Positions 10,851 to 22,956 of a stretch of DNA of 64,000 nt are shown piece after piece (the first letter of the stretch is position 1; the number at the start of each line of letters is the position of its first letter). Source of the stretch: Euglena gracilis. Its lineage: Eukaryota; Euglenida; Euglenophyceae; Euglenales. Where the stretch lies: the NCBI GenBank assembly GCA_039621445.1, contig CP154956.1, forward strand, positions 17,303,562-17,367,561, read 5' to 3'. The position numbers and the translations under genes are program-made. The notes under the pieces were generated by a model, which searched no databases, was not told the DNA's origin, and was given only the letters and a program-made list of their open reading frames with translations.

Positions 10851-12812
10851 CTAATTATCCCCTGTCTGGGTGTAAGCGCTTTTGCAGTCCTGTGCATTTC
10901 AACATGTCACATGTCAACTGGCGCCGCTTGAAGGTCCAAGAATCCCTTTTCGGGGGAGGGGGGATCAGCGCTAAAATGCCCCAAAAGTGCCCCCAAAAAA
11001 GTGCTCTAATAAGTGGGGAAAGGCGCTAAATAAGTGGGGAAATATGATGTTTGATATGATGCCATGTTTGGTCCATTTTGGGCTATTTTATACCCATTTG
11101 GTGCCATTTAGGGCATTATCAACCATTTTTGGGTCATCTTCGACCATTTTCGACTATTTTGAGTCATTTCGGGACCATTTTGGCCATTATTGGGCCGTTT
11201 TTAGGCCGTTTCAGTCATTGTTTACCATACGGAGTCATTTTACAGACAAAACTTGGCAAAACGTCCAAAAAGTGGTCGATAATGGCCAAAGGTTGCCAAA
11301 ATATGACCAGAGTGGCCAAAAAAATGGCCCCCAAAAAATGGCAGACCGTGGCCAAAAAATATGCAAAATGGGCACAAAATTGTGTAGAAAGCCCCAAATG
11401 GCAAGGAAAAAAATGCGGGAAAAATATGCGGGAACGAGTAAATGTATGGCCGGAAACAAGTTTTTGGCCCTTTAGGAACAGGATCGTGGCATAGAATGGA
11501 TGCTCCAAGTATTGCAGATAGTGGCCCAAAAATTGTCCAAAAAAGCCCATTAGACCACCCCGCACTGTGAATTAAAAATACACACCAAATCATAAAAAAA
11601 ACATAATTAGACTAATGCACACCAAATCGCAAAAAAAAGACTGGTTCGCAAAAAAATTTGTCCCATACACACCGATCCACGCTTAAAACAAAAAAGAAAA
11701 AGACTTAAATTTCACAGATGTCTGGGGTATCATTTTGGGGGGGGGAAGAATGAAAATCTGTAGCAAAATGCACTTTTGTGATAGTATTCCAACTTCAAGA
11801 GAATCACAAAATTTACTAAAATTTTCAGAAAAAAAGAAATTTGAGATTTGTTTTACTCCAAAATTTCAAAAAAAAAGAAATTTGATTTACTCAAATTTTC
11901 TTGTTTGGAAAGGGTGTGGAGACACCCAGAGTCAATGCTTTATCAGCCATCTTCGTTTTAGTCATTTCGGGCCATTTTGGATCACTTCTGGCCAGGTGCC
12001 AGCCACTGCCTCCTCCTGTGAGTGGCTCAGGCACTGATCCACAAAAAAATGGCTATGCACACCAATTCATAAAAAAAAACTTCAAATATGGCACAATAAA
12101 ATTTTCTGCCAATATATGCACATGAGAGGCCTATGGCACATTAAGACCCAATGGGGAAAATGGTATAATAATAAAAAAGGCAGGAAAGGCCCCAAAATAA
12201 TATGAAATGGCCTGAAATGCCCAAAAACAGAAATGGGCAAATATGCGGCAGCGAACTTCTTCAAAACCTCGAAACAAGCGCTAATTAAGCAGATAAAATA
12301 TGGGAAATAAGCGCTTTTTGGCCCAAAAAAAAGCAAAATAAGCGCTAAATATGTGAAATAAGCGCAAAATAAGCGCTCCGCATATGTCCCCTGGCTGTTT
12401 TTCCAAAACCAAACAGAGCCATGATTCAGAGATAGTGGAGTTGCAATTTTTGGTTCGCAATTTTAAGTTCTTTACAATTCCTTTATTTTTTGCGCATGCT
12501 ACAAAGCAAAAAAAAAATATGTTTGCATTAATTGAATGGTGTTTAATGGACTTGCACCATTCATAGCAGAAAAATATAGAGTGCGCCCACCGCACACTGG
12601 CACTGCCACTGAACTGCATTGTCACTGCCATTCTTCGAAATTTTCAATCATTGCACTGCCTGTCTGTCATGTCACTACAATGCACTGCGACTGCGCTGCA
12701 GCACTGCCTTGCCACTGCGATTTGCTGTTAACACAGTCCTATGTTCTTCACATTCTTTCAGGTAGAATGGTTGCTGGTCTCTGACATCTTTTGGCAATCA
12801 TATCTGATTTAT
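10851..12812. other. Non-genic low-complexity region
   Basis: The stretch is filled with degenerate GGCCATTTTGG/CCAAAATGGCC text (about 11070-11400) and TAAGCGC words (12260-12380). CACTGCCACTGC-type repeats lie at about 12595-12725. No exon with conserved domain text was found. Confidence 0.6.
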
Positions 12813-13085
<273 letters not shown>

Positions 13086-14065
13086 ATATCTTTTGGCAAC
13101 TTATGGGGTGGGTCACTCAACGTTGCTTCACTCCTCTTTCTTCCAAATCTCCTCCTATTTGGAAGTGAAGAAATTGACAGGCATACCATCGGAGTTGATG
13201 GAAACATTGCGCCTGGATATGATGTGGTGCTGGAAACTGGTGGATATGATCCTGTGGAGATGATGGGGAATTATTGCTTTCAAGAAAAGGCCTTTGGTGT
13301 CAACTTTTGCAAAAGCTTGGACAGAATTTGTGTTGAGAACAATCCTGTGCTTGCCAGGAATAAAAAGAAAAGATTGAAATCAACATATGCACTTTCGAAT
13401 ATTTTTGATAAAAATGCCACACGAGACATGTCAACCAAAAATCATTCATAAAACAAAATGCAAAACCCAAAAATCGGTCATTCTCAAACAATGTGTTTCC
13501 GGCTGCGAAAATCCAATGGATGGCCCTTAAAGATCTTTTGAGCTATCTTCAATGAGACAAAAATCTGCAAAAACTACTCAGAAAACATAATAAAAACATT
13601 TCACTTAAAGACTCCAAAGGTATTGTGTTTTTGACGGTTAGGAGCAATAGATGCACCTTGGAAAAAGCTTTTGATCAAGGTGATCTACAACCAGTGTGCC
13701 CCCCCCTATTTGGCCGCCCATTGGGCGAGACCTCCCCCCCCTTCTGGCCACAGGGGGAGACAATTGTGGGGGGGGGGGTTCCCCAACCCCCACCTGAGCC
13801 ACCTGACGGGCCACCTGTGCCCGTCCTTTTGGCCCGTAGTCATTTTGTAGGCTTTGCAGCCTCAAGTCTTATGCGCTTTGAGTTCCACTGTCTCGTGAAA
13901 TGAACAGCACTCGGGAGGTGCATGATCAGAAGGATGGGCGAAGCCTAATTTATGTCTGTTCAGTTGCAGAACCTCTGGCTCTGTTTGGCAAAGCTTTAAC
14001 GTGACCCCCCTATTTGTCTCCCTCCCAATTGGTCAGAGCCCAGTTGGCGATTGGGGGGGGGGGGG
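13086..14065. other. No recognised gene
   Basis: Positions 13139-13370 are open in two + frames and have balanced, coding-like composition, so an exon is possible, but no domain is recognisable. A C-rich then G-rich block at 13700-13780 and a G run at 14053-14067 lie before the hAT-like element. Confidence 0.4.
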
Positions 14066-14073
14066 GGTACTGA

Positions 14074-15468
14074 CAGGCATTATTATTTTTTAAGGCGCCT
14101 TAAAAAAAAACCTTAAAAAACCTTAAATTTTTTTTCCAAAATGCCTTAAAAAACCTAAAAAAACCTTAAAAAAATCACCCCGGGGAAGTTTTTCTTCCCT
14201 GTGATGACCTTAAAACCCCTTAAAAAATCTCCCTGAGAAAATTTTTCCTTGCACCAAACAAATAATGGCATGTCTGAAACCCGCATAAAGCCAGTCAATT
14301 CAGAAGCGGTTGTGAACAAACAATATGAAAACCGGATTGTTTGCCAAGGTTTCTGGCATAGTTCGGTTGGCCTCGGTTCACCAAAGGCTGTGACACACGG
14401 CCAGAAAAAGCAAAACTGGCAACCACATCTTTCTTGATTTGAATTACTTGAGACATTCGTAGAGTAGTCAACCCAAATTGCTCAAAAATGCAATTGCAGC
14501 AAAAGTTGCATGAACAACAAAAAATGCCCGATTTGGGACAATTTACTACGCTGGAGCAGTTTTCCACACTTGCCACAGCATTTCAAGAAGTGAAACAGCG
14601 CGTTCTCCAATTGAGCGGTGATTCCGCGATTTTTCCACTTTCTTGCCCAAGCACGCGAAAGTTTTGATCCCCGCACTTATGTGCAGCAGTTGGAAGAAAG
14701 ACTTTCTCGTTTGGAGCAGAAATCTTGTCATTGTGGAGAAATTGCTGCTGAATTTGCAAGCTTTCACACCCAAAATCTCGAATATCGCAAGTAGGATTGA
14801 GAATTTGCAACAACAGTGGCAAAATGACACAGTGGATATCCGAACCGCAATTGCGGATTTGCAGACCCGCAGTGGCAACCCGTGCACCCACACCGGATAT
14901 TCGCAGAATCAAGGCCACCATGACCGATTTGCACAAAAAGTTGCAACAAGGATGTTGGTAACATTGAATCCGTGTTGGCTAAGGTGCAAGGATTTTGTGA
15001 TAGCCTCATGAACACCGAGAAAATAATCAAACTTTTTCATGTGAGCATACCAAACGCGTGCCCATGCAGTGTGCCGCCATACACATTGCTCAACACCTTG
15101 TTGCATGGGATACAGAGTGGGTCACCTGGAAACTCGAAACTCGAAACTGCCCATTTTTTTTCATTGCAATTACTTTAAATTTCTGACCCTATTCAGGACA
15201 TTTGCTTGCCTGTTGACAATAACTGTCCCTCATGGACCGCCCTGATCCCCATGCTTCGCCCTAGGCTCCTTCCTTGGGCGTTCCGAAGTCACAGAGGAGT
15301 CTGAAGCCATCGGGCCATCTTCGGGGTCTGACATTTTAGCTGAGGGAAAAAAATGCCTTAAAAAACCTTAAATTTTTTTAAAATCCTCAAAAAACCTTAC
15401 AAAACCTTAAAAAACCTTAAAAAACGCTTAAAATTTTTGAGATATTTCGCCTTAAAAAATAATGCCTG
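14074..15468. mobile_element. hAT-like element, 1395 bp, 8-bp TSD
   Basis: The left end reads CAGGCATTATTATTTTTTAA and the right end is its complement, ending TTTTTTAATAATGCCTG with a small length difference. GGTACTGA is repeated exactly at 14066-14073 and 15469-15476. Both ends carry many CCTTAAAA subterminal motifs (14092-14230 and 15355-15460), which is also typical of hAT elements. No intact transposase is present. A broken coiled-coil reading frame lies in the interior. Confidence 0.88.
14488..15020 (+). pseudogene. Broken coiled-coil protein inside the hAT-like element
   Basis: Starting at ATG 14488, one frame is open for about 50 residues and is rich in Gln, Leu and Glu. A frameshift near 14620-14640 then leads to a second open stretch containing SFDPRTYVQQLEERLSRLEQ. 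After a stop near 14794 the sequence resumes as IENLQQQWQNDTVDIRTAIA. The Leu/Gln/Glu spacing suggests coiled coil. I do not recognise the family. It could be captured host sequence or a decayed element protein (Gag-like or transposase N-terminus). It is not functional as it stands. Confidence 0.45.
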
Positions 15469-15836
15469 GGTACTGATTTCAAGAGAAAATGTCTTATTAC
15501 AGGGTACACAAAGGTACCTTAATCGCCTGAAAATTGGCTTTGCCACTCCATTTCACAAAAACAAAAAAAACATCAAATTTAAGTGTTTGGTGGTTGGACT
15601 CCCACCAGCCAGGATCGCAGAATTCAACAGTCAAAAGCGTGGAGCCCCAGCCCCCACCACGCCTTCACCATCCCATATCTCCAGGGGTGCCGATTTTCAG
15701 GTCAAATTTTTCTTCGACGTCTTTGGCGCCGTCGGAATTTTCCCTTGCGCAATGCTGTGGTGGGGGGCCTCGACCCCCCCCCCCCAGCTGTTTATTTCAT
15801 TAAGATTTCAGTTTGCATTTTTCTTGAAAAAATGTA

Positions 15837-17117
15837 ACCCCCCCCCCATTTGAACCGACTCCCCTTCTAAACCAACCTAAACCCCCCCCATTTAAACCGA
15901 CCCCCCTTCTAAACCGACCTACCCTTCCAAACCGACCCATTGCAGAATTTCAACCAAAAAAAGAAATAAACCGACCCATGGCAAATTGGATGACAAACAT
16001 GCACAACATAATGGAAGCCACCAACGGAAAGAGCATCCATGCTCATTGAATAGATAGTATTGATGACCCAAAATTGGGATTTACACCCAAAATTAGGCAC
16101 TTGCTTCCAAATATTGGAGTTTACACCTCAAATTGGGCATTTTCTTCCGAAAATTTGGTGTTGGAACCCAACGATTACAAAATTAGGCATTTGCCATCAA
16201 AAATTTGAAGATTGCACCCAAAATTAGGCAGTTTGCCACCAAAAAAATGGATATTACACCGAAAATTCAGCATTTGCCCCCAAAAATTAAGCATTTGCAT
16301 CCCAAATTAGGCATTTGTCACTCAAAGTTAGGAATTGGCCGACCAAATTGGGCATTTGCCAATTGAAATTGCCTTGCTAACATCAACCTGCTTCCGTCAC
16401 GCCGTCGGCCAGCCGTGTGCTCCCTCTGAAACCGACCCCCCGTCTAAACCGACCCCCTCCAGGATTTCCGCCAACCCAGAAGTCCTAAACCGACGGGTCG
16501 GTTTAAATGGGGGGGGGTTTACCCTTCCAAACCGACCCATTGCAGAATTTCAACCAAAAAAAGAAATAAACCGACCCATGGCAAGTTGGATGACAAACAT
16601 GCACAGCATAATGGAAGCCGCCAACGGACAGAGCGTCCATGTTCATTGAATAATTAGTATTGATGACCCAAAATTGGGATTTTACACCCAAAATCAGGCA
16701 TTTGCTTCCAAATTTTGGAGTTTGCACCTCAAATTGGGCATTTTCCTCCGAAAATTTGGTGTTGAAACCAAAAATTACAAAATTTGGTATTTGCTATCTA
16801 AAATTTGAAGTTTGTACCCAAAATTAGGCAGTTTGCCACCAAAAATTGGATATTACACCCAAAATTCAGCATTTGCCCCCGAAAATTAAGCATTTGCATC
16901 CCAAATTAGGCATTTGTCACTCAAAGTTAGGAATTGGCCGACCAAATTGGGCATTTGCCAATTGAAATTGCCTTGCTAACATCAACCTGCTTCCGTCGTG
17001 CCGTCGGCCAGCCATGTGCTCCCCCTGAAACCGACCCCCCGTCTAAACTGACCCCCTCCAGGATTTCCGCCAACCCAAAAGTCCTAAACCGACGGGTCGG
17101 TTTAAATGGGGGGGGTT
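15837..17117. mobile_element. TA-flanked element with CCCCCATTTAAACCGAC word
   Basis: The left end is TA (15835-15836) then ACCCCCCCCC-ATTTGAACCGAC. The right end is GTCGGTTTAAAT-GGGGGGGG-TT then TA (17118-17119). The word is repeated near both ends. The interior is a tandem duplication of about 600 bp (from 15921 and 16520) composed of CCAAATTAGGCATTTGC-like minirepeats. Part of the interior reappears inverted at about 23810-24000. Confidence 0.75.
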
Positions 17118-17118
17118 T
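15921..17118 (+). repeat. Tandem duplication, unit about 600 bp
   Basis: Both units start CCCTTCCAAACCGACCCATT and are about 95% alike by eye. Frames of similar length on both strands in both units are conserved only because the units are young duplicates. Confidence 0.85.
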
Positions 17119-17119
17119 A

Positions 17120-18560
17120 CACGGCATTGTGTTTAAAAAAAAATATTAAAAAAAAGTTTCAATGCATTGTGAAATGATGTTGCATACGTGATATTTCTCC
17201 CAAGGAGGTTGGAAATTCCAAATTTTCCAGAAATAATTCTCTCTGTTTTTTTATATAAAAAAATACAGCAATGTACATTTTACTGCTAACACGCTGAAAT
17301 AACAGCCACCTGGTCAAAAGAATGGCCACCTTGCCCAAAATAATGGCCTCTTGGTCTAAAATGATGGCGACAAGAACACTTTAGGTCCTTCGGCAAGAAA
17401 CTTTAGGTCCACAAGATTCTTTTTTCAACTCTGTTTTTGGTCTGCTGGCTATCAAAAACGAGTCACGTCAACAACCACAGCTCTTTCAGGCAGGGAATTG
17501 GCTGGCTGAAAACAGTTTTAACCTTCCTGCCTGAGTTCTTAACCTGCAAGGTTGAATAAAAGCACTGCCTCCGTTTGTTTCTGTAATCCTTGTTAACCTA
17601 ATACTGAAATCTGGGCTCTCAGGTATAAACTGAGCACCCTCCAATTCATCAGGTTTTGGATAATGCTGAAATCTTTTTGGGAAAAGAACAACTGGCTCAC
17701 ATAAACCATCACCAACACTGACAGCTTTGGAGGATATCACCCAAAGTTAAGAATTTCCATGTGTCAAGTTAGGAACTTATTAAATTAAAGATCATCATAC
17801 CCAAAATTTGAACTATCTGGCCATTGCCTCCAATTCGGCGCCATTACCTGGTTCCAACCAACACTAGACACCTCCCAGCTACAAAAAAAACATTGGACTC
17901 TCAAATCCCAGGACGGCCTGTCCCTGATACTGCGTCAGGTGTAAACCTGGGAAACACTCCGGGCATCAGCCCAAAACCATGTCGCGTCTTGAAAACCGCG
18001 GTTTGGGGGTTTGGGTTCACGCCCGGAACTGCGTTTGCAAACACAATTGCAATTGTGCTTTTCTGCAGATTGTTTGACATGTTCCTCATCCAGATCATCA
18101 CCCTTTACACAGATGCACTGCTCCATTCCAATTGTGGAGGTGAGATAGAGGTGGAGGCAGATGTATTGTTATGGGTGGGTCCGACCCCCTCCAAACAAAC
18201 CTTTTCTCATTAATCCAGCAGCGCCGATTTCCGAGGAAAACATTCGTCACCCATCCCCTTCTGAGAGATGATCAATTAACTGTCAAAACGGGGACCAAGC
18301 GATTAACTGTAATTTGTTTGACTGGGGTCTTGGCTCGTTTCGCAACACACATATACAAGGGGGTGCTTGAATTAGGAATTTGCACCAAATAATAAATCAG
18401 AGGATTTGCCATATTTTTGGGGACACCCAAGAAATGCGGCAAATCCTTTATTGGGTCTGTTCTTTGAAGAAGAAAAACAACGAGAAATTGTGGTTCAAAC
18501 ACGGTTCCTGGTGTGGAAACGGGGGGGGGGAGCGTGGTACCAAAGCTGAACAGGCTCCGG
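17120..18560. other. Mostly unassigned
   Basis: Apart from one possible exon on the minus strand (17544-17724) I see no gene. Positions 17820-18180 have balanced composition and conflicting frames. Confidence 0.4.
17544..17724 (-). CDS. Possible exon, unknown protein
   Basis: On the minus strand this 181-nt stretch is open and has protein-like composition, including PVVLFPKRFQHYPKPDEL and FIPESPDFSIRL. It is preceded by an AG (CTCCAAAG at 17725-17732) and followed by TGCAG|GTTAAG, a good donor consensus. I do not recognise the protein, and no neighbouring exons were found. It may be an exon of a gene whose other exons are too short to see, or chance. Confidence 0.3.
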
Positions 18561-18567
18561 TCAAGCC

Positions 18568-18632
18568 CCCCCCCCCCCCTAATTGGCTAGTTGGGGGTCC
18601 GAAGGAGCCTGGCCATTAGCCAAATAGGGGTG
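18568..18632. repeat. CCCCTAATTGGCTA word block
   Basis: A C run, TAATTGGCTA, G run, then CCATTAGCCAAATAGGGGTGAGGG followed by TA. The right half matches the right end of the element at 24680-25037. It is probably a related or solo end. Confidence 0.5.
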
Positions 18633-18879
18633 AGGGTATCATCATGACCCCAGCCCGGTTCCCAGAATCTTTGTTTTCAGCCGTGACTGGATCCTGAGTT
18701 TCCAAATCACCTCCGGTTGACCCCCAACTCCCCGCCAGGCCCAAGTTGCTCACCCGCAAAGGGGTCCAAATGGGGTGGGCAACAACCCCCCAGTTTCAAC
18801 TATGCCATTTCGCCGGGGTGAGATTTTCGGTAAAAAAAAATGCTTTTTCAAAAATTATCTTGAGAAAACGTTCATTATT

Positions 18880-19560
18880 TCCCGAAGTGTCGGTTGCACC
18901 CCTCCAGGGGAACGAGGGCAGAGGGTACAGGGTGAGGCGTGATAGAGGGTGCCGCTTCAGCGTACCCTCTATCACCTCCCGAACGCCGTCTTGGCTGCCG
19001 ACACGCCTGGACCATGTTCCGGCATGCTCTTGTGGCCCAAAAGGCCATTTTGATGTACTTTTTGACCATTTTTTTGAAGAAAAAAATTCAAAATATGCCG
19101 TTTTGGCCGCCGACACGCCTGGCCCGTGTTGCAACTCCCTGTCTAGCCCGAAATATGGCCGATTTATGGCCCAAAACAGCGCGGCAGGCTTGCGACTTAG
19201 CCGTCTTCGGCTATTTTTTTGGTTCAAAAAATCATTTTTCTAAAAGTTCTCGAAATGGTGGGGAATCAAAGGAAATGTCCGGAGACCTAAATTGAACCCT
19301 TTAAAATGCCCTATCTAACAGTATTTTGATTTCCCCGCAACTCCCCACCTAGCCCGAGGTACGGCCATTTTTCGGCCAATTTTGGCCATTGTGTACATTT
19401 TGGACTGTTTGGCTTTGCCGTTTTGGGCATTTTTTGGGTTGAAAAGGTTGAAAAAAAATTGAAAAAAAAATTGAAAAAAATCGAAACCTTTTTTGCCCGA
19501 AACGATGTTTTTTTGGCGTCCCGGACCTGGAAGCCTGTTTTTGAGCCGAAAATGGGTTTT
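18880..19560. repeat. Dispersed repeat block (inverted relative of 37.8-38.9 kb)
   Basis: It contains GGAAATGTCCGGAGACCTAA (near 19272), CCCCGCAACTCCCCACCTAG (near 19332) and a run of TTGAAAAAAATCGAAACC text ending near CCTGTTTTTGAGCCG (19533-19547). All are the complement of sequence at 37.8-38.8 kb. A short hairpin, TGATAGAGGGT...ACCCTCTATCA, lies near 18939-18977. Confidence 0.7.
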
Positions 19561-20201
19561 TTTGCCCCCCCCCCCGGCGTCCTGTTTCCTAATTTCGCCA
19601 CCGAAAATTCGCCCCCCCCCATTACCCGAAACACCCCCAATGCTTTGATCAACCATTGTTGAACAAAGCATTGGACAAAGGGCCGATGCTTTGTTCCTCG
19701 TGAAAGCAGCATCAAAACAGCACAACACAGTGCGCATCGATGAGGGATTAATTGTGGTCATTGGTGGTTGTCCCTGTGGCCTCAACTTTATGAACCAAAT
19801 CCCATCCACAGTGATCATGTGCACATTTGAGTTTGCACGTGGATGTCCACGTGTACACTCGAGTGAACCTCAAGAAAAACAGAGTTGAAATAGAAACATG
19901 TTGGGTGGACACCCCAGGAAGTTTTCGTCTGACAAGTCAACCGGGACAAGCCAAGGTGACAACTTCCCAGGGTGCCCTGGTATGGGTCCTCTCCTGGGGG
20001 GGGGAACGTTGCTTGGTTACCCTCGCCCAATTATTTGCCCCCCCCCCCAATTGGCCAATTGTCCTCCACTGGCAGTGGCTCAACCCCCCCCCCCAGGGCT
20101 GCATTTTTCGGGACGATTTCAGGGGGGGGGGGAATTTTCGGACCCCTGGGAGCTTAAGCCCCGTCCGTGTCACAGAGAACCATGGAATCTGACCCCAAGC
20201 T

Positions 20202-20203
<2 letters not shown>

Positions 20204-20236
<33 letters not shown>
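20204..20236. repeat. (CA)n microsatellite
   Basis: A clean CA dinucleotide run of about 16 units inside unassigned, G/C-run-rich sequence. Confidence 0.95.
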
Positions 20237-20239
<3 letters not shown>

Positions 20240-20734
20240 CGGGGGAAAGGTCCTGAACTGGAGGTGAGGCCCAAATAAAGAGCACCAATGATGGTTCACA
20301 AGAACAAAAACTTAAAGAGGCCAAAGTCCTACCCTGGGGGCCATGCCGCTGGTGAATCTGCGCTACCACGGCATGCATAAAAAAAAAAACTCCTTCCAAA
20401 AGCCCTTGCCTTGCGCCTTTGTTGGCTTTTGGGGGGAGGGGGCGGGCTTTTTCAGGGAGCATTTTCAAGCATTGTAGAACTGCCGGACGATTTCAGGGGG
20501 GGTTTCGGGGGAGGGGTTCAGCCACTGCCAGTGCGACAAGGCCAGCTCAAAAAATCGCAAGAAATATCACCAGGTTTTGTGTAGTGCTGTTATGTGTGTG
20601 ACGGCGCCATGCTGCAACAGACGTTTGAGCTGCGTGGCAGATGTTTGAGGCGGTCAGCGGCCGTCCGTCAAGCGGTTGGGCGGCCCGGCCCACGGAAGGC
20701 CCGGCCTGGCCTGGCAGCCTGGCCTGGGCAAGGC

Positions 20735-20910
20735 GCATGAGCCGAAAAACACTCATTTGCAGATCGAAAACAGGTTTTCCGGGTCCAGCAGGCCCAAAAA
20801 CATCGTTTTGGGCCAATTTTTTTCGATTTTTTTGACTTTTTTGACACCCAATATCCATGGGCTTCGGGCCAAAAAATTGGAAAAAATCTCCGTGAATTGG
20901 GGGTAGATTT
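20735..20910 (+). repeat. Single relative of the 163-bp tandem unit
   Basis: CCGAAAAACACTC, TTCCGGGTCCAGCAGGCC, AACATCG and TTTTTTTCGATTTTTTTGAC occur in the same order as in the tandem units at 37808-38410. This is a dispersed single copy. Confidence 0.7.
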
Positions 20911-21009
20911 TCACTCCCCCCCCTTAGTTGCACTAATGCTTCTTGTCTGTTTATGGCCGGCGCTAACTTCGCTTCTGGCCCAGCTTGCTGTGTGGTGAGT
21001 GGCCAGGTA

Positions 21010-21049
21010 CCCCCCCCCCCAGGGGAGCGAGTGAAATCTCCAAGGGGGG
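21010..21049. mobile_element. Possible 40-bp mini TA-flanked element
   Basis: TA (21008-21009), a C run of about 11, a short core, GGGGGG and TA (21050-21051). It has the architecture of the larger elements in miniature but could be chance. Confidence 0.25.
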
Positions 21050-21051
21050 TA

Positions 21052-22510
21052 CGTGTGGCCGTGTGGCATCTTCCACGTCCGACGTTCCTCTGTTCAGTCC
21101 CGCGGGGCCCCGGAACGGCGCCGGATCCAGGCGACAGGGGTCGGATCCGGGAAGATTCCGCACTTAATTTGAGGAAAATGGGTCACGGGGGGGTCACAGG
21201 GGGAACACCCCCATTGAACCCATTGAAATTGAAGGTGATTTGAGAAATATAGGAGGGAACATGTACGGAAAAGCAAAATTTTTCTTTGTTCTGTTGTTTT
21301 TTTTCTTTTTTTGCACAAGTTGGCCGAGTGCACCATTTCCCCGAGATGTTCTTCCTTGGATGGATATTTTCCATTTACAGGGAATCCAAAGGACACCTAA
21401 ACCATTGGGTGTGCAGGAATGCTCTCAACCAGGTTGATTGATGTGGAAAAGAAGAGAAAACAATTTGTTTGATTTGCAAAACAAAAATTCATCACATGTA
21501 CACTCGAATGTGCAGCAAACGGCCACGTGAATACTCGAGTGTACACGTGGATGTCCACCTGTACACTCGATCATACCAAGATCCCCCATTTTGTACACAT
21601 GATCACAAAAAATGCCATTTTTAGTGCGAATCACGTGGACGTGAACAAAGGTTTTACGCCTAACACTCATTTTGGCGTCCCGCCAAAATTGTTGACCATT
21701 TTTGCCATAATTTTGGGCTCTTTTGCCAAAACGCCTGGGACCTTTCGTCAAAATTTCTGAGACTATTGTCAAATATTTGAGATTCCGTTGTAGAGATTTT
21801 GACACTTGGCAGTAAAAAATTTTGGGAAATTTTGCAAAAGCTCTCTAAATCCAACAAATCATGGATGTGCAATCTCTGAACAAATTGGTGCAACCCCACA
21901 GCTCCTTCAGAGCAACACAGCTGATCAAATGAGAGCATGCCCTCAACCCCCCCCCAAAGTGGCCATTTGGCAATTTTGTTCTACCCTCCTCAAAATGGCC
22001 ATTGGACTTCGACACAAAAGAGGCCAAAATTTGACCCCCTCCCCGAAGTGTTCGCTCCTCCAGAGTGGCCATTTTGGGGACTCACGGTGCCTAAAGGGTG
22101 GCCCCTTTGGGGGGGGGGGGTGAAGGGCGAGGTAGTGGCACATTACGGGAGGGGGGGACAAACAGGGGAAGACCTGTGCATAGTGGGATTCGTGATGGCT
22201 TTTCTTTATTTGGCAAATTCTAAACTTTTCAAAACAGTCGTTCTTTGGAGGTTCTCTGAGCCCTTTTTGCAGCCTTGCCGAACTTGGCCGTCTTGTCCCG
22301 GAGGCCGATGAGCCAATTGGGGGGGGGGGGGTAACGTGTTTTTTTTGGCTGGTTTTGTTGCCAAAAATGGGCATTTTTAGGCAAGTGGGTGCTAAAAATT
22401 TTCCACTGGCGGACCCCCCCCCTGGGGTCCATCTGAGTCTCAGGACACTCCTCCAGTTTGTCCTCAGTCAGACGCGATCCCTCCCTCTTGGCCAATGGGC
22501 TGCGTGTGTA
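21052..22510. other. Unassigned with CACGTG-type and CCCCAAAGTGGCC words
   Basis: Positions 21500-21575 hold GTACACTCGA words and CACGTGGATGTCCAC, also present near 19838-19862. Positions 21947-22125 carry CCCCCCCAAAGTGGCC at the left and its complement at the right, another possible C-block element. No gene was recognised. Confidence 0.5.
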
Positions 22511-22956
22511 AATCCCCCCTGAATAGAAGCCCCCGGGGGCTTCTATTCGGAACGTTGGTCGAAAACCGAGAGGGGGGGGGCTTCTATTCGGGGGGGGGTG
22601 GGCACTATTCGGAAAAGTGGTCGAAAATCAGGGGGTCCGAGAATTATCGAAGATATTTCTTTGTGGGTCCACATATCCTACCTTTCCAAACCATGTCAAA
22701 TTTGCTGCAAATGTTCCTCTTGTGGATGCATTGGATCATTAAACATAAAATCACCCAACCCTCATTGGATTGCCCTTCAGGCAACCATTGCCTGAAGAAA
22801 CCAAATTGCCATCCGTCCAAATTGACAGATCCACGGTCAGGGGCCAACTATTCGGGGGGGGGGGGCACTATTCGGAATTTTGGTTGAAAACCGAGGGGGG
22901 TTCTATTCGGGGGGTGGGGATATTCGGGGGGGGGGGGGCTTCTATTCAGGGGGGTT
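22511..22956. mobile_element. TA-flanked element with TGAATAGAAG word
   Basis: The left end is TA (22509-22510), AATCCCCCC-TGAATAGAAG-CCCCCG. The right end is G-run-CTTCTATTCA-GGGGGGTT, then TA (22957-22958). That gives about 25 bp of inverted repeat. The word recurs internally at several places, always next to a G run (for example 22540-22600 and 22890-22950). No coding sequence was recognised in the core. Confidence 0.75.
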
